A stretch of 64,000 nucleotides of DNA from an uncultured Clostridia bacterium (GCA_934643825.1 CAKUCW010000010.1:1-64000); one strand, 5' to 3'; shown: positions 17,132 to 26,046, counted from the stretch's first letter. Made by a program: numbers and translations. The notes: generated from the sequence alone by a model not told the origin.

Positions 17132-17302
17132 GAAAACGATGGGCTGCCGCCCATACCTGCCTGAGGGACTTCATCCCTCAGACTCCCTTCTTCGCTTCGC
17201 GGCGGTTTAAATTGATGTTTTCATGCGTTATTGCATAGCAATAACGCAAATGGGAGGTTCAGGAACCTCAGGTTCCTGCCAGGGTTTGGGGCAGCGCCCC
17301 AA
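17132..17302 (+). repeat. Intra-operon structured repeat, copy B
   Basis: Hairpins in order: GGGC/GCCC (about 17140-17152), TGAGGGA-CTTCA-TCCCTCA (17162-17180), a GCTTCGCGGCGG arm, a perfect ten-pair hairpin GCGTTATTGC/GCAATAACGC (17225-17247), AGGAACC-TCA-GGTTCCT (17261-17277) and TTGGGGC-AGC-GCCCCAA (17286-17302). It ends 16 bases before the pxpA start, so the pxpA ribosome site lies directly behind it. Confidence 0.8.
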
Positions 17303-17318
17303 AGAAAGGTTTATACTT

Positions 17319-18074
17319 ATGATTTCTGTTGATTTGAACTGCGACCTCGGCGAGAGCTTTGGCGCATATACCATCGGCATGGATGAAGCCGTGATTCCGC
17401 TCATCACATCCGCCAACGTCGCCTGCGGCTACCACGCAGGTGATCCGCTCGTGATGGCGAAGACCGTCGAGCGCTGCCGCACGGCGGGCGTACACGTCGG
17501 CGCGCATCCCGGCTTTCCCGACCTGATGGGTTTTGGACGCCGCAACATGAACGTATCGCCCGCAGAAGCCAAGGCCTACATTCAATACCAGCTCGGCGCG
17601 CTTCTCGCGTTCTGCCGCGCATCCGGCGTCAGCATGCACCACGTCAAGCCGCACGGTGCGCTGTACAACATGGCGGCGAAGGACGAGAAGCTCGCCCGCG
17701 CCATCGTCGAGGGCATCTGCGAGGTGGATGACCGTCTGACCCTGCTTGCGCTCAGCGGAAGCGAGATGCTCCTTGCCGCCGAAAAAGCGGGGCTTCGCGC
17801 CGCCAGCGAGGTCTTTGCCGACCGCGCTTATCAGGCAAACGGAACGCTTGTGCCGCGCAGTCAGCCCGGCGCGATGATTACCGACGAAAACGAAGCGATT
17901 GCCCGCGTCGTGCGCATGGTCACGGAGGGCGTTGTCACATCCATCGACGGCATTGACGTGCCGCTCCGCGCTGATTCCATCTGCGTCCACGGCGACGGCG
18001 CAAAGGCACTGCTCTTTGTGCAGAAAATCCGTCAGGCGCTCGGCGAAAAGGGCGTGGAGATTAAAGCCCTGTAA
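17319..18074 (+). CDS. pxpA: 5-oxoprolinase subunit A
   Basis: PxpA (LamB/YcsF family), 251 residues, the third subunit of ATP-dependent 5-oxoprolinase. Family hallmarks are all present: ISVDLNCDLGESFG at the N-terminus, SANVACGYHAGDP, VGAHPGFPDLMGFGRR, HHVKPHGALYN, SEVFADRAYQ and a C-terminal SICVHGDG. The start ATG 17319 follows AAAGAAAGG. It is separated from the DUF1445 gene by copy B of the structured repeat instead of overlapping it, so its translation may be set independently of pxpBC. It completes the PxpABC complex. Confidence 0.93.
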   Translation: MISVDLNCDLGESFGAYTIGMDEAVIPLITSANVACGYHAGDPLVMAKTVERCRTAGVHVGAHPGFPDLMGFGRRNMNVSPAEAKAYIQYQLGALLAFCRASGVSMHHVKPHGALYNMAAKDEKLARAIVEGICEVDDRLTLLALSGSEMLLAAEKAGLRAASEVFADRAYQANGTLVPRSQPGAMITDENEAIARVVRMVTEGVVTSIDGIDVPLRADSICVHGDGAKALLFVQKIRQALGEKGVEIKAL

Positions 18075-18091
18075 GCTGAAATTGCATGACA

Positions 18092-18140
18092 AAAGCGCAC
18101 TCCGCAGCAGGGATTTTCTCCCTCTGCGGGGTGCGCTTTC
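18092..18140 (+). terminator. Terminator of the 5-oxoproline operon
   Basis: Long stem: AAAGCGCACTCCGCAGCAGGGA pairs with a matching right arm ending GGTGCGCTTTC, then ATTG. The T-run is short. It lies between convergent transcription units. Confidence 0.65.
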
Positions 18141-18190
18141 ATTGTGATGGATTTGTTTTCAAGCCGCGGCATATGCCGCTTCAGCCCTGA

Positions 18191-21100
18191 TCAATACCAC
18201 ATCCAGTTCTTAAACCAGTTCATCTTCGCCAGCCAATCCCTTGAGACCTCCATGCCGGAAGCATAGGGATAGAACGCGATGAACAGCACCACCGCCGCCA
18301 CGCCAAGCACGGCGGCAAGCGCATGACTCAGCTTCGGTTTTCTGCGCTCCAGATAGCGCAGCGCCTGCACCGTCGCCAAAATGATGAACGGCACGCTTGC
18401 GAAATAGTGATAGATGAACGTCAGCCGGCTGACCAGCACCCACGGCAGATACGCCGACAGGAAACCCACCGCGATAACCGGCATGGCGCGGTCATACGCA
18501 TCGTCCCTGCCGGGAACGACGCGGAGCATCGGCAGCGCATTGCGATAAAAGCTGTATCCCAATACGAACAGAATGCCCAGCAGACCCGTCCACCAAACCG
18601 CGGGATTGCCGAACGCCATGATGGTGCTTGCCTTGCCCGCCTCCGGGAAAGCCGCGCTGTAATACCACATCGGCTTGATGATGAGCGGCCACTCATACCA
18701 CGGCGACGAGAAGTAATGCGTCGCAACGAGGTTCTTGTGGTATTCAAACATCATCACCTGCGCATTCCAGACGCGCTCGAGCATCTTGGCGTTCAGCTTC
18801 ACCTCGCCGTATGCGCTCAGATACGGAATGTAGCTCATCACATAGATCGTCACCGGAACAAGCACGAAGAACACGATGCACGCGGCGATGGTCAGCGCAC
18901 CCTTCTGAACAAAGCTGTCCGCCGCATGCGCAAACGCGGGATCTTCCTCCCTGTGCTTCTGCGCGTATCGGCTCTGCTTATACAGCGCAATGAACCGCGA
19001 GAAGAACAGCACGGCAAGCCCGACCGCGCCATAGCAGCCGATCCACTTGCTCGAAATCGCCAGACCCATGAACACGCCGGACAATCCCAGCGGAATAAAC
19101 GTCCTGCTCAGCTTCTGATGATAGAAGCTCATCTGCATCCACCGCGCCATAAACAGGAACATCACCATCATGAACAGCACCGGGAAGGAATCGATGGTCG
19201 CGATGCGCGTCTGCGTAAAGTGCATGCAGTCCGCTGTCAGCAGCAGCGCACTCAGCGCAGCCCAGCGCGTGCGCTTCATCAGCTGCATCGCCAGCAGATA
19301 GATGGCGGGAATCATCAGGATGCCCGTCAGCGTGCCCGCAAAGCGCCACGCAAACGGCGTCATGCCCATCAGATCGATGCACCAGCTCATAAAGACCTTG
19401 CCCAGCGGCGGATGCGTCGTTTCGTAGGTATACAGGTTGTGCGCATGCTCATAGCCCGTGCGTGCATGGTAGATCTCATCGAAGTACATGCTGTTTTCGT
19501 AGGTCGGCTTTTGAGGAACGGTATCCTGCTCATCGATAAGCGTGTTCGGGTCGCTTCCGCGTCCCTCCAGCGCACCGCTCACCGTCACGGAAACCGGCTG
19601 GATGACCTGTCCGTTTTCATCAACCGCCGCCACTTCCCAGAGCGCAGAGCCCGCGTCCTTGAATGTCACGCGCAGATAGCGTCCGCTCAGCGCGGTCATG
19701 CTTCCGGATGCGCCCGCAACGACGTCGGATGCGTCATAGGTCGGCGCTCTGAGTGCCAGCCACTTGAAGCACTCGCCGCGGTCAAAGAAGGCGTCCGTTT
19801 CGGCGCTGTAATCCACGCCGCCATCGGATGCGGCAAACGAAAACTGCGTATCCGAAATGCCGCCGTAGTAATAGACGTGGAAATTCTCATGGACGCTGCC
19901 CAAGTCTATGACCACGCTTTCGCCTTCCGCGGTAGACACATAGCCCGTCTGCGGCGCTTTGCCTGTGCCCAGATGATAAAACGCAACGGCTGCGTAAACC
20001 AGCGTCATCGCGCCCATAAGGACGAAATCACGCGGGCGCAGATGCAGGCGATAGTCCTTTTCGTGAAGAAGCTCGTCGCGCATGCGCGTTTCCGCCGCGC
20101 AAAGCGCTTCTTCCGCCTGTCCTTCCGCCGCGTCTGTTCTTCTTCTCTGCGGTAGAGTGAGCGCAGGTGCGCCCATTGTCAGCCGCACGGCGGTGTAGAC
20201 CGTCAGCGCCGCGCAGGCAAGCTGCACCACGCCCAGCACATAGCCCAGCCATGTATTCGGCGCAATGAGATAATCATACGCCAGCACGACGCCGATGTTC
20301 ACCGCCGACGCCGCCGATGCCGCCGCGGCGGAAATCAGCAGGCGCAGATCGCCCGTTTCAACAAAGGCAAAGAAGAGCAGCGCCAGCGCAGGCAGGATAT
20401 AGCGTTCGTGCATCTTGGTCGTCAGCACAAAGATGAGCTGCATCGTCATCGCCGACGCGAGGAACAGGCGGCTCCTGCCCTGCCCCAGCAGGTAGACGGC
20501 GATGCCCGCCGCGAAGGAGAGAACCATCAGCACCATACCGAGCTGTCCGTAGGTCACGCCGCCAATCAACGCCGTCGATTCATCCACCCAGTTGCCGCCC
20601 AGCAGGAACATCAGGTTTCCGGTCGAAAGCGTCGCATGCGGATAACCGGAGAGCGTCGCCGCATACTTGTCCACCAGCCATGTGACGATATTCTCGCCCC
20701 ACGCAAACGGCAGAACGATTGCCAGCGTCACCGCCACACCGCCCAGCAGCCCCAGCACGATGGACTTTCCGCGATGCTCGCCGAGCTTCGCTTCCTTCAT
20801 CAAGGCGGCAACGCCCAGCGGCACGAGCAGACCCGCCTGCGGCTTCGCCAGCACGGCAAGCGCAAAGATCGGAATCGCAATCGTCCACTGTCCCTCGCGG
20901 GCATTGAGCAGCATCAGCACCAGCAGAAGCGCCAGCACGGAGTCGATCTGCCCCCAGCAGCTTCCGGTGACGATGAACGCCGGATTCAGCGCAAGCATCG
21001 CGGCAACCGCCAGCGATACGCCGTTTCCGAATTTCTTCTTCGCCGCCGCATAGCAAACCGCCGCCAAAGCGAGGTCGCAGGCAATCGGCACCATCTTCAT

Positions 21101-22117
21101 CAGCGCCTGAAATCCGAGGCTGCCTGTACTCATGCCCAGCAGATTGCCGATGACGCCCAGCAGCCCCAGCACCAGCATATACGCCGGCGGGTAATCGCAG
21201 AAATAGCCTTCCTGATAGAAATTTCCCGCGCCGCCGGATGCCATTCTGCCCGCCCATGCGCCAAAGCAGCCCATGTCCACACCGTATCCCTCAACCGTAA
21301 AGGCGAGGACGGCGCGGAGGACAAACGCGGCAGCCAGCGTCAGGATCAAGCCGATGCCGGCGCGGCGGTCATTCATGTTCGCCCCATTCAGACCGCGCAC
21401 CAGAAGAAGCACAATCGCCAGATAGAGCGCCGCCGATATGCCCAGCAGCGGAATGCTCCGCTCCTTCATCGATGTCGGCGCGGTGTTCTCCGGCTTTTTG
21501 CTCGGCGCGGGCGTAGACAGGTCAAGCACCGTTTCGCCGACGGGCACCGTTTCCACCTGCTCCAGCGCGACGTCGGTAAACCAGGCCTTGCCGCTGTTCT
21601 CCGAGCCGTATCCGCCCAGACGCGCCATGACTGTCACCTCGCGCTGTCCCTTGCCGGTTCGCGCATAGAGCGTCAGCGTTTCCCATTGCCCCGCCGTGTC
21701 GTGAAGGTCGGCGCTGGTTCCGTATATGCCGGAGAAGGACACGTTCGCGCCCTTATGATCCTCGCCGCAGTTTTCAGCCATCACGCGTGCGGTCAGCCTG
21801 TATGTCGCGTTCTCGCGGACGGAAACCGTCTGCTCAAACCGCGCATCGTTGGATGCGGCGTTTTCGACCAGCGCGGCGGTTGTCCCGTCCGCCATGGTCA
21901 CCGCCTCCAGATACGATGCGCCCGCGCTCGTCACCCACATGCCGGTTGACCAGCCGTCGGGCATGCCGTCCGTCACCGCGGAAAAATCGCCGTTGACGAG
22001 CAGGTTGCCCGCCTGCGGCGCTTCGTCCTTTCCGCCTCGGGTCAGCGCAAACACAGCCGCTGCAACCACGAGCAGCAGCACAGCCAACATGCCGACTGTT
22101 TTCTGACGTTTATTCAT
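18191..22117 (-). CDS. Bimodular GT-C glycosyltransferase with PMT-type C-terminal half
   Basis: Very large membrane protein of 1308 residues. Order: N-terminal helix (~6-24); extracellular carbohydrate-binding-like domain (~30-180, LLVNGDFSAVTDGMPDGW); a first polytopic GT-C module (~205-690) with Asp281 region (VDMGCFGAW) and YPPAYMLVLGLLG; a second extracellular beta domain (~745-865, discoidin-like); a second polytopic module (~870-1300) with FDE near 879 and ETTHPPLGK near 900. The last module matches the protein O-mannosyltransferase (PMT/GT39) family, which uses a lipid-linked sugar to glycosylate proteins outside the cell. The start is ATG 22117, with GGAGG eight bases upstream. It follows yraN by 16 bases. 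Two GT-C modules in one chain is unusual. Confidence 0.8.
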   Translation of the reverse strand: MNKRQKTVGMLAVLLLVVAAAVFALTRGGKDEAPQAGNLLVNGDFSAVTDGMPDGWSTGMWVTSAGASYLEAVTMADGTTAALVENAASNDARFEQTVSVRENATYRLTARVMAENCGEDHKGANVSFSGIYGTSADLHDTAGQWETLTLYARTGKGQREVTVMARLGGYGSENSGKAWFTDVALEQVETVPVGETVLDLSTPAPSKKPENTAPTSMKERSIPLLGISAALYLAIVLLLVRGLNGANMNDRRAGIGLILTLAAAFVLRAVLAFTVEGYGVDMGCFGAWAGRMASGGAGNFYQEGYFCDYPPAYMLVLGLLGVIGNLLGMSTGSLGFQALMKMVPIACDLALAAVCYAAAKKKFGNGVSLAVAAMLALNPAFIVTGSCWGQIDSVLALLLVLMLLNAREGQWTIAIPIFALAVLAKPQAGLLVPLGVAALMKEAKLGEHRGKSIVLGLLGGVAVTLAIVLPFAWGENIVTWLVDKYAATLSGYPHATLSTGNLMFLLGGNWVDESTALIGGVTYGQLGMVLMVLSFAAGIAVYLLGQGRSRLFLASAMTMQLIFVLTTKMHERYILPALALLFFAFVETGDLRLLISAAAASAASAVNIGVVLAYDYLIAPNTWLGYVLGVVQLACAALTVYTAVRLTMGAPALTLPQRRRTDAAEGQAEEALCAAETRMRDELLHEKDYRLHLRPRDFVLMGAMTLVYAAVAFYHLGTGKAPQTGYVSTAEGESVVIDLGSVHENFHVYYYGGISDTQFSFAASDGGVDYSAETDAFFDRGECFKWLALRAPTYDASDVVAGASGSMTALSGRYLRVTFKDAGSALWEVAAVDENGQVIQPVSVTVSGALEGRGSDPNTLIDEQDTVPQKPTYENSMYFDEIYHARTGYEHAHNLYTYETTHPPLGKVFMSWCIDLMGMTPFAWRFAGTLTGILMIPAIYLLAMQLMKRTRWAALSALLLTADCMHFTQTRIATIDSFPVLFMMVMFLFMARWMQMSFYHQKLSRTFIPLGLSGVFMGLAISSKWIGCYGAVGLAVLFFSRFIALYKQSRYAQKHREEDPAFAHAADSFVQKGALTIAACIVFFVLVPVTIYVMSYIPYLSAYGEVKLNAKMLERVWNAQVMMFEYHKNLVATHYFSSPWYEWPLIIKPMWYYSAAFPEAGKASTIMAFGNPAVWWTGLLGILFVLGYSFYRNALPMLRVVPGRDDAYDRAMPVIAVGFLSAYLPWVLVSRLTFIYHYFASVPFIILATVQALRYLERRKPKLSHALAAVLGVAAVVLFIAFYPYASGMEVSRDWLAKMNWFKNWMWY

Positions 22118-22133
22118 CCATTGAACCTCCGGG

Positions 22134-22493
22134 TCAAAACAGTGGTCCCTGATAGGGAAAAGCATCCTTGATATGCGTGAGCCGCGTTCCCTGAATCTCG
22201 ATGACGTCAAACCGCGCCTGCCTGTTCATCAGACCGTTTTTCATCATATAGGCGACCGCGCCTTTGCATATTCTCTTTTGTTTGGCTGGCGTTACGGCTT
22301 CGCGTCCATACGCGCCGCCCTTTCTCACCTTGACCTCGACAAAGACGACCACCCCGCCATCGAGGGCAATCAGGTCGATCTCCGCGCCGGGGAACACCGC
22401 GTTACGCGCAAGGATTTCATACCCCTGCTCGACGAGATACTGCTCCGTATGCACTTCGCCGAGCTTACCGACCGCATGCGAATCCATATTCAC
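22134..22493 (-). CDS. yraN: YraN/UPF0102 family nuclease-like protein
   Basis: Small protein of 119 residues with the endonuclease-like core of the UPF0102 family: G-KLGE-TEQYLVEQGYEILARN, then GAEIDLIALDGGVVVFVEVKVR, giving the Glu/Asp-Ile-Asp and Glu-Val-Lys catalytic pattern of restriction-like nucleases, and a final RFDVIEIQG. The start is GTG 22493, which overlaps the rnhB stop in a GTGA arrangement; an in-frame ATG two codons later is an alternative. The rnhB-yraN order is widely conserved in Bacillota. The biological role is not settled. Confidence 0.9.
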   Translation of the reverse strand: MNMDSHAVGKLGEVHTEQYLVEQGYEILARNAVFPGAEIDLIALDGGVVVFVEVKVRKGGAYGREAVTPAKQKRICKGAVAYMMKNGLMNRQARFDVIEIQGTRLTHIKDAFPYQGPLF

Positions 22494-23107
22494 CCCACAA
22501 AATGCCCGATGAACGAGCGGCGATGGATCGGCGTCGGGCCGTATTTTTTCAGCGCGGCGATATGCTCCGCCGTGCCGTAGCCCTTGTTTTTGGCAAATCC
22601 ATATTCCGGATACTGCGCGTCAAGCTCCCGCATGATGCGGTCTCGCGTCACCTTCGCCAAAATGGAAGCCGCCGCAATCGAGTAGCAGAGCGCGTCGCCG
22701 TGTACCAGACCGCGCACCTCGCCCTTGACGTTCAGCCTGTCGATGGCATCGACCAAAAACAGGTCGCACGGCGCATCCTTCGCCGCCAGTGCCATCGCGT
22801 TCTTCGTCGCGTTCAGGATGTTGACCCGGTCGATCTCCTCCGGAGAGGCGAGGATGACCTGCGCATAAATCGCCGTTTCCCGGATCTTGTCATACAGTTC
22901 CTCGCGCCGCTTTTCGGTCAGCTTCTTGCTGTCATCCACATAGAGCAGCAGCGGTTCCGGCGGCATGACCACGCAGGCGGCGGCAACCGGTCCGCAGAGC
23001 GGCCCGCGCCCCGCCTCATCCAGTCCCGCGAACATCCTGCCCGTCTGCCAGATTTCCTTATCCGTCTGGGTGATTTCCTCAAGCCGCGCATTCCAGTCTT
23101 TTTTCAT
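22490..23107 (-). CDS. rnhB: Ribonuclease HII
   Basis: RNase HII of 205 residues, which nicks the RNA strand at single ribonucleotides and RNA-DNA junctions in DNA. The metal-binding Asp30-Glu31 pair lies in GLDEAGRGPLCGPV; VDDSKKLTEKRRE, DLFLVDAIDRL and YSIAAASILAKVTRD follow in the family order; FAKNKGYGTAEH and a C-terminal HRRSF are typical. It follows rbgA with a 180-base gap that is filled by a repeat element, although these genes normally sit close together. It overlaps yraN by four bases. Confidence 0.95.
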   Translation of the reverse strand: MKKDWNARLEEITQTDKEIWQTGRMFAGLDEAGRGPLCGPVAAACVVMPPEPLLLYVDDSKKLTEKRREELYDKIRETAIYAQVILASPEEIDRVNILNATKNAMALAAKDAPCDLFLVDAIDRLNVKGEVRGLVHGDALCYSIAAASILAKVTRDRIMRELDAQYPEYGFAKNKGYGTAEHIAALKKYGPTPIHRRSFIGHFVG

Positions 23108-23140
23108 ACAGCTATCTTTCCCGGGCTTTCGCCCAATCCC

Positions 23141-23300
23141 ACCGAGGGCTTATTCCTCGGTTCAGCTTGTTGACATAAGCAAACTTAGCTCGAATAGCAA
23201 AATCGTGAAATTCAGCTATTCTTTCATTTGCGGAAAGGGCTATTCTCTCCTCAAGGGGAGAATAGCTTTTTGTCTGCAACCGAGGGCTTATTCCTCGGTT
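23141..23300 (-). repeat. Repeat element (copy 1) flanked by a duplicated hairpin
   Basis: A ~116-base core (23163-23278) matches, on the opposite strand, the core at 34639-34761 over nearly its whole length. Shared marks include TTGTTGACATAAGCAAACTT, AATTCAGCTATTC, CATTTGCGGAAA and a GAGAATAGCTTTTT hairpin tail. The core is bracketed by a perfect 22-base direct repeat (23141-23162 and 23279-23300) that itself folds as ACCGAGG/CCTCGGT. The right copy contains the last codons and stop of rbgA, so the left copy looks like a duplicate made on insertion. Confidence 0.8.
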
Positions 23301-24217
23301 TCTTTCTTGATCTCGCGCTTTTCTTCCGCCTTTTTCTTGGGCGGCTGCGGCGCTTTTTGCAGCGTAATGCGTCCGAGCTTGCCCGCCCGGAACTCATCCA
23401 AAATGACGGATGCGCCGCGATCGGTATCGCATACCCCGCCGGGAAGCAGCCATCCGCGCCCGCGGCAGGCTTCCTCCAGCAGCGGAACGCCGCGCAGGGT
23501 GTTATCTTTGAGCTTAAAGCGCGTCGTCAGCGCGTCGGTATGTTCTTCCATCAGGTTTTCCATCAGGCGGATGGCAAGCATCTGCTGATCCATGATGTTA
23601 TCGTTGATGGTTCCGACAAACGCCAGTGCGCGGGCATCCTGCTGGTCGCTGAGGTTGGGCCAGAGCAGACCGGGCGTATCGAGCAATTCCAGATACGGCG
23701 TGATGCGCACCCACTGATTGCTGCGGGTCACGCCGGGGCGGTCGCCCGTGCGGGCGATGGATGCGCCGTTGATGCGGTTGGTGAACGTGGATTTACCGAC
23801 ATTCGGCACGCCGACGATCATCACGCGGACGGTCTTTTTGACGCCGCGTGCAGCCATTTTGGCAACGGCTTCGGCGCTGGCTTTCTCGATTCGCGCAATG
23901 ATATCCTTCGCCTTGCCGCGGATGCTGTCAAAGCTCATGCAGTCAATGCCCTGTGCGCGGAAATAGGCAAGCCACGCACGGGTCTGGTTTTCCTGCGCCA
24001 AGTCCGCCTTGCCCAGCACGAGCAGGCGGCGTTTGCCCTTGATGAGCGCATCCAGATCCGGATTTCGGCTGGCTCTGGGGATTCGCGCATCGCAAAGCTC
24101 AACGACGACATCCACTCGGCTGAGCTGATCGGCGAGCGCACGTTTTGCCCTTGCCATATGTCCGGGATACCAGTTGATTTTTTTCTCGTCAGCGCGGAGC
24201 ATCATCTCTTCGTTCAT
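23288..24217 (-). CDS. rbgA: Ribosome biogenesis GTPase RbgA (YlqF)
   Basis: Circularly permuted GTPase of 309 residues that acts late in 50S subunit assembly. Order: INWYPGHMARAKRALADQL at the N-terminus, LGKADLA (permuted G4, normally NKxD), then GVPNVGKSTFTN (G1), RPGVTRS (G2 region) and LLDTPGLLWPN (G3), and a C-terminal helical RNA-binding part. The G4 motif reads GKAD, where Asn is more usual; other family members show the same. The C-terminus is a long Lys/Glu-rich tail whose last codons lie in the duplicated hairpin of the adjacent repeat. AGGAGG is five bases before ATG 24217, and structured-repeat copy C lies immediately upstream. Confidence 0.93.
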   Translation of the reverse strand: MNEEMMLRADEKKINWYPGHMARAKRALADQLSRVDVVVELCDARIPRASRNPDLDALIKGKRRLLVLGKADLAQENQTRAWLAYFRAQGIDCMSFDSIRGKAKDIIARIEKASAEAVAKMAARGVKKTVRVMIVGVPNVGKSTFTNRINGASIARTGDRPGVTRSNQWVRITPYLELLDTPGLLWPNLSDQQDARALAFVGTINDNIMDQQMLAIRLMENLMEEHTDALTTRFKLKDNTLRGVPLLEEACRGRGWLLPGGVCDTDRGASVILDEFRAGKLGRITLQKAPQPPKKKAEEKREIKKETEE

Positions 24218-24228
24218 GGAACCTCCTC

Positions 24229-24270
24229 TTGGGGCTCTGCCCCAAATCCCGGCAGGGAGACCGTTCCCTG
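24229..24270 (-). repeat. Intra-operon structured repeat, copy C (short)
   Basis: On the minus strand: CAGGGA/TCCCTG hairpin, short linker, then TTGGGGC-AGA-GCCCCAA (24229-24245). It has the order and orientation of the last two hairpins of copies A, B and D and ends 11 bases before the rbgA start codon. The longer 5-prime part seen in copies B and D is not evident. Confidence 0.75.
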
Positions 24271-24323
24271 CGTGTTATTCGCTTCGCGCCAGATCACATA
24301 AACAGCGCGTTTTTTCAAAATAC

Positions 24324-24358
24324 AAAAAGACCGTCGGACATAACGCCCGGCGGTCTTA
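24324..24358 (-). terminator. Terminator after rplS
   Basis: On the minus strand AAGACCG-CGG pairs with CCG-CGGTCTT followed by TTTTG. It falls between rplS and rbgA, so rbgA is expressed by read-through or from a promoter not seen. Confidence 0.75.
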
Positions 24359-24367
24359 ACAGCACAA

Positions 24368-24709
24368 TTACATCTCCTTAATCTTGGCGGCCTTGCCGGA
24401 CAGATTACGCAGATAGTACAGCTTCGCACGACGGACCTTGCCGCGGCGGAGCACCGTAATCTTATCAAGACGCGGGGAATGCAGCGGGAAAGTACGCTCC
24501 ACGCCGATGCCGTAAGAAACACGGCGGAGGGTGAAGGTCTCACGGATGCTGCCGTTGCGCTTCGCAATGCAGACGCCCTCGAACGCCTGAAGACGCTCGC
24601 GTCCGCCCTCAACAACCTTCACCATAACACGCAGGGTATCGCCCACGTTGAACTTGGGAAGATCTTTCTTGAGCTGCTCGCTCTCGATCGCACGGATGAT
24701 TTCGCTCAT
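24368..24709 (-). CDS. rplS: 50S ribosomal protein L19
   Basis: Ribosomal protein bL19, 113 residues, at the 30S-50S interface. The sequence is highly conserved: FNVGDTLRVMVKVVEGGRERLQAFEGVCIAKRN split over residues 20-52, FTLRRVSYGIGVERTFPLHSP, RRGKVRRAKLYYLR at the C-terminus. It starts the conserved rplS-rbgA-rnhB-yraN run and has its own sigma-A promoter. The site AAAGGAGAAAAC precedes ATG 24709. Confidence 0.97.
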   Translation of the reverse strand: MSEIIRAIESEQLKKDLPKFNVGDTLRVMVKVVEGGRERLQAFEGVCIAKRNGSIRETFTLRRVSYGIGVERTFPLHSPRLDKITVLRRGKVRRAKLYYLRNLSGKAAKIKEM

Positions 24710-24790
24710 GAGTGTTTTCTCCTTTCATCATAGGCGTTCATGCGTGACGCGACTTTGTCAGCAGCGGAGCGCCCGTTTCATACAAAGGAG

Positions 24791-24820
24791 ATTATAACAC
24801 GGTCAGTGCCCTATATGCAA
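24791..24820 (-). promoter_or_regulatory. Promoter of rplS
   Basis: On the minus strand TTGCAT (24820-24815), 18-base spacer, TATAAT (24796-24791), about 80 bases before the start codon. Confidence 0.75.
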
Positions 24821-24873
24821 GAGAAATTTTCGGTTTTTCCGAAAAAAACGTGCGGAATTCGCATCGAATGCGC

Positions 24874-26046
24874 CTAGTTCATCGCGTCCAGCGCCGCCTG
24901 CGCAAGCCGAAGCGCCTCAGCGGGCGAATTCCTTCCTGCCAGCACCTCCTGCACGATGCCGCACATCATTCTGCGCAGGGTTGTGCCGACCTCGCTCGTA
25001 TCCTGAAGCGGCAGCCAGACCGCGTCATCCTGCCTGATGCTTCCACCATCCAGCACGCTCTGTGCCCGCTCATCCGTGCGCCAAAAGGCGACTGCTTTTT
25101 CTGCCATCGCATGCGCCTCTCCTTCCAGCCCGACCGGAATACATGCGCCCGTCAGTTCAAACGAGCGTATCGTAAACCCTGTCGCCGTCGGATAGGGTAC
25201 GGTCATCAGCTCGATGCCGTTTTCCCTGAGCTGTCGGGCGCAGCGCTGTTCGTCCTCCTGTGTCCAGTCGATAAACAGCGCCGTCTTTCCGCTCAGAAAA
25301 TGATCCAGTGCCTCCTGTCTGCTTTCCACCTGCACGATCATCCCGCTTTTCACGCGTTCACGAAGCCATTCCAGCCCCGCACGCACATTCACATGTTCGA
25401 TCTGGCTATGCCGTCCGTCCTCGGTGAGCATCGTTCCGCCATAAATCGCTTGTATGAGCGCTTCCAGTGCCGCGCAGTTTTCCGGGCTCGGTTTCCATAT
25501 TTCCACAGCGGGGGCTTTTGCCAGCTCAAACTCCTCCAGCAGCTGATCGAACTCCATCGGATACCAGACCGGATGATCCACAACCGAGGTCAGATACCCC
25601 AAGCGTCGGCGTTCCAGCATTCGCCGATTGACCGCAATCTGCCGTTGTGTTGCCGTCAGCGGCGCCATATACAGCCTGCCATCCTCCGTGCATGCCGAAA
25701 TCACCTGACTGTTGACCGCCGCCATATCGCCGGCGCAGGCGTCCAACGCTTCAAACACGCCCTCTTTCGCCCAGCCATAAGCTTCCCCCGGTGCGCAGAT
25801 GACGATTTCCGGCAAATCATCGGCAAGAATCAGTTCCCGCAGGCTTCTGCCTGTATCTGCCTGCATCTCGGACTGCCATTCAGCCTGCGGGAACTCACGG
25901 CGCGTCAATTCCATGAGCATGCGGCTTTGTCCGCGTTCCATGGCTCTTTCCGTAAAGAACACATTCATCGTCGTCTGCGCTGCCGCGTTCGCGCTCATCA
26001 TTCCTACGCCCATCAGCAGCAAAAGCGCCGCCAAACCTCTTTTCAC
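24874..26046 (-). CDS. Secreted extracellular solute-binding protein (family 1-like)
   Basis: Exported protein of 390 residues. It has a signal peptide (VKRGLAALLLLMGVGMMSANAAAQ, split at residues 1-24) with an AxA cleavage site and no lipobox cysteine. The mature part resembles bacterial sugar-type extracellular solute-binding proteins, for example LPEIVICAPGEAYGWAKEGVFEALD and the YMAPLTATQRQIAVNRRMLE stretch. It therefore probably binds a small solute outside the cell. No permease or ATPase gene is adjacent, so it is an orphan binding protein or belongs to a transporter elsewhere. GTG 26046 is chosen since GGGGAGGGA lies about seven bases ahead and the signal peptide begins there. Confidence 0.6.
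   Translation of the reverse strand: MKRGLAALLLLMGVGMMSANAAAQTTMNVFFTERAMERGQSRMLMELTRREFPQAEWQSEMQADTGRSLRELILADDLPEIVICAPGEAYGWAKEGVFEALDACAGDMAAVNSQVISACTEDGRLYMAPLTATQRQIAVNRRMLERRRLGYLTSVVDHPVWYPMEFDQLLEEFELAKAPAVEIWKPSPENCAALEALIQAIYGGTMLTEDGRHSQIEHVNVRAGLEWLRERVKSGMIVQVESRQEALDHFLSGKTALFIDWTQEDEQRCARQLRENGIELMTVPYPTATGFTIRSFELTGACIPVGLEGEAHAMAEKAVAFWRTDERAQSVLDGGSIRQDDAVWLPLQDTSEVGTTLRRMMCGIVQEVLAGRNSPAEALRLAQAALDAMN

Noticed and set aside
20408..21949. Long plus-strand frame opposite the glycosyltransferase
   Set aside because: The minus strand has coherent membrane helices and PMT motifs; the plus frame is Arg/His/Gln-rich noise.
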